Assembly: GCF_035582795.1 (NCBI RefSeq)
Contig: NC_134367.1
Coordinates: 116,088,062 to 116,152,061 of the forward strand
Source of the DNA: Mycteria americana
Lineage: Eukaryota; Chordata; Aves; Ciconiiformes; Ciconiidae
Direction: 5' to 3'
Length of the DNA stretch: 64,000 nucleotides
Shown here piece by piece: positions 57,296 to 64,000 of the stretch; the first letter of the stretch is position 1, and each line of letters begins with the position of its first letter. The notes below the pieces were generated by a model. That model saw only the letters and a list, made by a program, of their open reading frames with translations. It searched no databases and was not told where the DNA came from. Position numbers and translations under genes: made by a program.

Positions 57296-60200
57296 CCCTC
57301 TCTGATTTTGTCAAGTTGTTTTGCTTCCCAAATACATAACCTTGCTGTTCCTCCAGGTAGCAAAAGCATGTCTCACAGCATGGGACTGGGATAATTGTTG
57401 TGAAAATCACATTTTAAGCCCTGTGTTTCCATTTCTAAATTCTGCCATTGCTATCTATGTCCCAAATGTGGTCACTCATTCTTGCTATGGGTCAGACTTA
57501 CTCTTTTCCACAGGAAGCTTTTTTCCAGAACCCAGCTGTTTTTCTGTAACTACCATATCCTTAGATCACCTCTCCTACAGAAGAGTGTGCTGCTAAAAAT
57601 TTGTGCCCACTTCTATACAGAAAGTGCTGGCAGGCCATCTGCAGTTTGAAGGAAGCTGCAATTATTGTCTTGACAGTATTGCTTGTGCAAGTTGTGACGG
57701 TACCCTGTGTCTCACATATACTTGGTCCAGGGACATGCAGGGAGACAGTGAAGTGAACTGAATTTGAGGCATGTGTAAACCTAAGTCTCTCTCCTATTGT
57801 AGTTGATTCCTGATTTCCCTGGTGCTTATTTTTTTTGCTCTCTGTAGTCTTCTAGCATTAGGCATCATTATCTAAGCATTAAGATTCACTTGGACCCATT
57901 TAGTCTGGCATCCTTGTTTCTGTTGTGGCAGCTGTTGTGGATTTAAGGTAGAAGCAGTGAAGCTTCCAGCTCTTTCCTCTTAAAGCTCTTGCATGTGGGA
58001 GCAGTTTTCAGAGGCAGAAAAGTGGGCTGCTGAAATTGCTGATGCTCAGTGATTTCCCCGTTATGCACTTGAATACAGGAGGAAGGTTTCTGCCTGGCAG
58101 GATGTGCTAGCTGATGGATTCCCAGCTGATTGCTGCAACTGCCACAAAGCTCAGTGTACGCATGTTCCTTCCCTGTGTTCCTGCAGCACTCCTCCAAATG
58201 GGAGTAGGGGAGGGGAGATGAGATGGGCGTTGCTGGAAAGCCAGGTTATTCTAGCAGCTCCCTGTAAATAGGGAAGACATGCCAACTAGAGCAGAAACAT
58301 GCTGGTGGAGACCTGGGCTGTGCTGCAGAGCTGTGAGGAATGCAGCAGGATAAACTAGGAGCTGGGCATTCCAGCTCCTGAGGAACTTGTTGGAAAAACA
58401 TCCTTTCTTCCTATTCCAGTCTGAACCTCCCCCTGACAAAGGCAAATGATGGTGTCTCCCCTCCTCTCTGCAGGAACCTCCGAGTGCGTTTTCTGCCTGG
58501 ATAAGGGACACTCAGTGCCCTTTACTGAATGTGTGGGTGTAGGAAGAGTGCTTATACAGCAGCCTCAGCCTGCCTGACTTTGGCGTCGGTTGCCATAGAG
58601 CATGTTTCCTCTCTGGAGGGCTGGGCACTGAGTGTAGACCTGCCAGCACTGGGGAGAGTTAGAAATAAGGCTCTGTAGGGAAGAATTATCACTTTGGAGG
58701 GATAAGAAGTCAGCTCCCACCAGTGTTTGTTGGTTTTCTTTGCTGTGCAAGAGGTAGCAGCATTTAAGGGACTTCTCTGCAGTCTTCTCTTTGTTTTCTT
58801 GTTGGTACTTGGAAGCGAACAACCCGTGTGCTGTTCTCAGGTTTTGCACCTGTGTGCAGCCTGGACAATCCCCTGTCCACCCTTGAACACTGGAAGCGTG
58901 TTGGTACCTAGCAGAGCTGTGCTTCTAGGATGTCATCGTAGGGAAGAAAGACCAGGATTATGTAGAGGTGTTTGCACAGATAGTGAGAGAAGAGGAGCCT
59001 GTATTGGTATATCTGGAGGATCTGAGGATGTAGTTGCAGGGTAGGATGAGTCTGATGTGCTGTGGGTCAGGGCATTTTGATTATTTTCTCTTCTCAGTCT
59101 GAAATCTTTGCAGTTCTGAAAAACAAGTTGATTGTGGGGACTGTGAAATTATTTAAGCTTTTTCTGCTGGAAGGGCTGAAGAAAGACATGATGTTGCACT
59201 GTAGTAGAAGCACTGGTGGTTTAACACACAGCCTGGCAATTTCTCAGTTGAGGAGTTCTGTGCACAGTGGAATTAATGAGGCTGACTTTCTGTGGATCTG
59301 GGTCTTGTCTAACTCTTGTTATCTAGCAAGGTGCAAGCTCTGGTGGCTTTTTATCATGATTTGTAACATGTTCCTCCTCCCAATGTGTTTGTATTGTACT
59401 TTTTAAAGATGACAGCAAGATATGTGTATGTACATATGTAATGCTTCCATGAAAACTGTCAGCATTTCACAGCTGACCCAGTATGCAGAGGGACAGATGA
59501 AGATGCACTTGTGCTGCACAGCTGTGTGAGCCTTAGGGCAGAGCTCTAGTTTTGTTGTATGCTGGGTGTGAGGCTGCTCCTGGGGATCTCCTTGTGTCCC
59601 AAGCATTGCCTATGCTCCAGAGGACTCCCACTTCCTGATTTCCCTGTTTCTGAGTCTGGTGCTGTGTTTCCTTATGAGCTGAAACCAGTGATCAGGCCGT
59701 TTCACCCTTTAGCAGTTGTTACCTGGGCTTCCATGGAAGCAGGTAAGTGCCTGTTGAGCCTTCCTGGGAGGCTGGCTGGACCCATTTCAGAGCAGGACAA
59801 CAGTGCTTTGCCAGATGTGGCAGCAATAGTGTCCTTTGAACTGCCAGCCTTTTCCTCTGGAGCTGGGAATCATTGCACATCTCTTCCTGCATTGCACTCA
59901 GCCACAGAAGTCTGCCTTAGGCAGGGCTTCCCTTGTTGCTTTAGCAATCGATCACTCCCCTGGATGTGTTATAAAGGTGGACAAAAGAATAACCAGGGGA
60001 AATACTGACCAGAATGCTTAGCTGCCAGTTCCTGGAGAATCAGTTTGGAAGACAGGATATGAGTGGCAGCCAACTCTCAACAGACCTTTTCTTTGAAACA
60101 GTAGTCTATGCCCTCTATCTTGATCTTAGTGAGGTTTTTTTATGCCATTCTTATCATATGGTCTTCTTTAAAGCAAACTGGGAAATGTCACAGTCCAGGT

Positions 60201-61021
60201 GAGACTTTTCAGTGTAAAATGCACAGGGTAACCACATGTGGAGCATGGCAGATACCCAAAAGTGAAGGATACAGTGAAGTATGGCTTAGGGTTGGTGCTG
60301 ATGCTGGATCATGAAGTGAATGTGAATTCAGCATTGTGACTCTGAGGTAGGTGGGGGAGGACTCAGCTCTTTCTCAAAGGTATGAACAGGAGCCCAGTCT
60401 TCCTGAGGGATGGATGTGCATCACTGGAACAGAAACCAAAGAGGAGCTGAGAGGAGAGCTCAGGCCTACAAAACAACTCGAGGAACTTCTGGAAGAGTGA
60501 GGCTAAAGAGGAGGAAATGGGTGGGTATAATGAGATGTGTGTACTTACAGCAACTGCCCCAGCACTGTTCGCCATCTTCACTTTCAGTGCTCCAGTGAGG
60601 AAGAAACTGGACCCCTCTATTGCTCAGGGCCCACTCCCAGGCAGGGGTAGTGGTAGCTGAGCTGGGGGATCACTGTGAGTCCCCCGGACAGAGTGCACAG
60701 CTGGGGAGGAGAGGAGCTCTGCTCTCTCTGTACCTGGGGCAGCATTTCTGCTTGCTCAGTAAACCAGGCGCAAGGCTGCTGCTGAACAAAGAGCTCAAAC
60801 CATGCAGAGGTGGGTCCTGCAGGAGGACAAAGACAAATCTGTTGGCAGCTCTTTCCCCACCTCCTCCTGCATAGTGCCTGGGCAGTTTGCCAGCTTCCTG
60901 CCAGCAGGGCCCTGGGTGCTCAGGGTGCTGTGCCTCCTGCCAGCTCTGGGTGGCAAGGAGGTGCTGCTGGGCGGGTGCTGACTTCAGCTCTGCAGGAGGG
61001 TGGCCTTGGAGTGACCGATAG

Positions 61022-61066
61022 CGAGGTGGGTGGTGGCTTTCCTTCGTGGGTGGTGGCTTTCCTTCG
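61022..61066 (+). repeat. 20-bp direct duplication
   Basis: GTGGGTGGTGGCTTTCCTTC occurs twice in immediate tandem. It is a recent local duplication in KLC4 intron 1 with no apparent function. Confidence 0.75.
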
Positions 61067-62139
61067 TTGCTGAGTAAGGTGAAGAGGCTGCTGGGGTGGT
61101 CCAGCTCGGGGGGAGGCTGAGAGAGGGTTAGATGAGTGAGTTGTGGAGCAGCCAGGGTACTGTCAACCTGCTATAAGAGGTCTTGTCTGCTGCTTATGTC
61201 TCTCTCCCTCTGGCCTGCTGTGTTTCCCTAGCTCCTGGATTTTCTACGCAGGGATCTTGCAGCCACGCTAACACTGTGGGTTGTAGCACTTGGTGTCCCT
61301 GTGCAAAGGCAGTAGCTTGGTACTCTCCTGTTTGTATATCTGGGGGGAACGGGACAGGGAAGGGGTACAGAGTCCTTATGCCATCCTGAGGAGTCCTTGG
61401 GCTGGCAGCAGGGCAAATGAAGCTGGAAAAGCTGTTAGTGTTTCAAGCTGACACCCACGCAAGGATTACACTAGTGTAACTGTAGCAGTTGGTGTATATA
61501 AGCTTTCCCACACAGGCGTGATTCAGTTCGTGCTGGCGTGTTATGTCCCTTCTCGCCACAATGGCCATTCTGTGCCGGGGCTGGGCTTGTCAGGGTGTAC
61601 TCTTCTGGTCCAGGAATTTTTTGTTTGGCCTGGTAAGTCCACTGATGCCTCCCTGTCTGAGAGATGCTCTTCCAGGAGATCTTTCCATTGAGGAAGAACA
61701 TAGCTTTGAGCTGGCTCCATTTTCTATTCCCTTTCTTCTGCAGTTTGAAGAGGTGTTGAGCTCTGACAGCCTCCTTGCATCGGTGGTCTGTGGGCAGGAG
61801 GTATACACATTGCAGCCCCAGCTGCCAACTACAAATCTCTGCTCTTAAATGGAAGCTAAATCAGCTTTCCTTGCTGCTGAGGGTGTTGGAGGTCAGCACT
61901 GATTCTCGCCTTTTTGTCTCCTTGTTCGCTGGTGCCACCTGCAGTAGTCACCAGCACTCTGTGCCACAAAAGTGGAGACACATGCCCTGAGAGCTGCGTG
62001 CTGCCAAAGGGAGAGGGGAAGATGAAAGGGAAGGGCTTAGAGTGGGCAACCAGTTGAATGCTGTTTCTGGCTGCTTGAAGGAGGCTGTGACACTTGTTTC
62101 TGGTTGTGGCGCTCTGAAACAGCACTGAGGCACTCGGGT

Positions 62140-62164
62140 TTTGCCTCTCTCTCTCTCTGTGCAG
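62140..62164 (+). promoter_or_regulatory. KLC4: TC-repeat pyrimidine tract at the KLC4 exon 2 acceptor
   Basis: CCTCTCTCTCTCTCTGTGCAG forms the pyrimidine tract and AG of the acceptor (exon from 62165). A second AG lies at GGCTGCAG (62172) but gives only a shorter leader. The coding start at 62183 is the same in either case. Confidence 0.6.
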
Positions 62165-62182
62165 GGCTGCAGGAGCAGGACT

Positions 62183-64000
<1,818 letters not shown>

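Larger units (their letters stand above)
50875..62164 (+). other. KLC4: KLC4 intron 1: simple repeats only
   Basis: The intron is 11.3 kb. Its first about 800 bp belong to the CpG island. Further on it holds a G-run with TTGG repeats (54686-54720), a T-rich run (55849-55887), an A-run (57279-57295), a 20-bp duplication (61022-61066) and a TC repeat before the exon 2 acceptor. No coding exon, CR1 copy or RNA gene was recognised. The open frame at 52596-52940 (114 aa) resembles nothing I know. Confidence 0.6.

Overview
This is nuclear DNA of a sauropsid, most likely a bird. Two diverged CR1 LINE copies are present, one ending in the CR1-type tail ATTCTATGATTCTATGAT. Introns are short and the centre is very GC-rich, as on an avian microchromosome. 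Genes were built by joining exons whose splice sites and reading phases agree, then comparing the proteins with families known from memory. No database search was possible.

Layout. (1) 1-31530, + strand: a PACS-family sorting-adaptor gene (phosphofurin acidic cluster sorting protein). Its first exon lies left of the window; 23 further coding exons run from 8604 to the stop at 30751. (2) 31735-48400, - strand: a 30-coding-exon CUL7/CUL9-type cullin gene (1976 codons), tail-to-tail with PACS. (3) 48930-50577, - strand: MRPL2, mitochondrial ribosomal protein uL2m, complete in 6 exons (303 aa). (4) 50740-64000, + strand: KLC4, kinesin light chain 4, divergent from MRPL2 across a CpG-island promoter, with an 11.3-kb first intron and the first five coding exons, the last one cut by the window end.

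CUL7(-)-MRPL2(-)-KLC4(+) is the gene order and orientation of human 6p21.1. The PACS gene is what stands out. In human, PACS1 lies beside KLC2 (11q13) and PACS2 beside KLC1 (14q32), but nothing of the kind lies beside KLC4. The window therefore appears to show a third member of an old PACS-KLC paralogon, absent from the human locus. The protein has PACS2-like features, including the Akt-site motif, and a candidate 33-nt frame-preserving microexon.

The cullin gene is also notable. Its body, about 1,950 residues through CPH, DOC and cullin domains, resembles CUL9, but it ends with a CUL7-type ...FSTFR terminus and has no RBR module. The four genes are not an operon and act in different processes: endosome/ER-mitochondria sorting, E3 ubiquitin ligation, mitochondrial translation and kinesin-1 cargo transport.

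The remainder is intron: CR1 fragments, an LTR-like insertion in CUL7 intron 2, minisatellites, G-runs and simple repeats.
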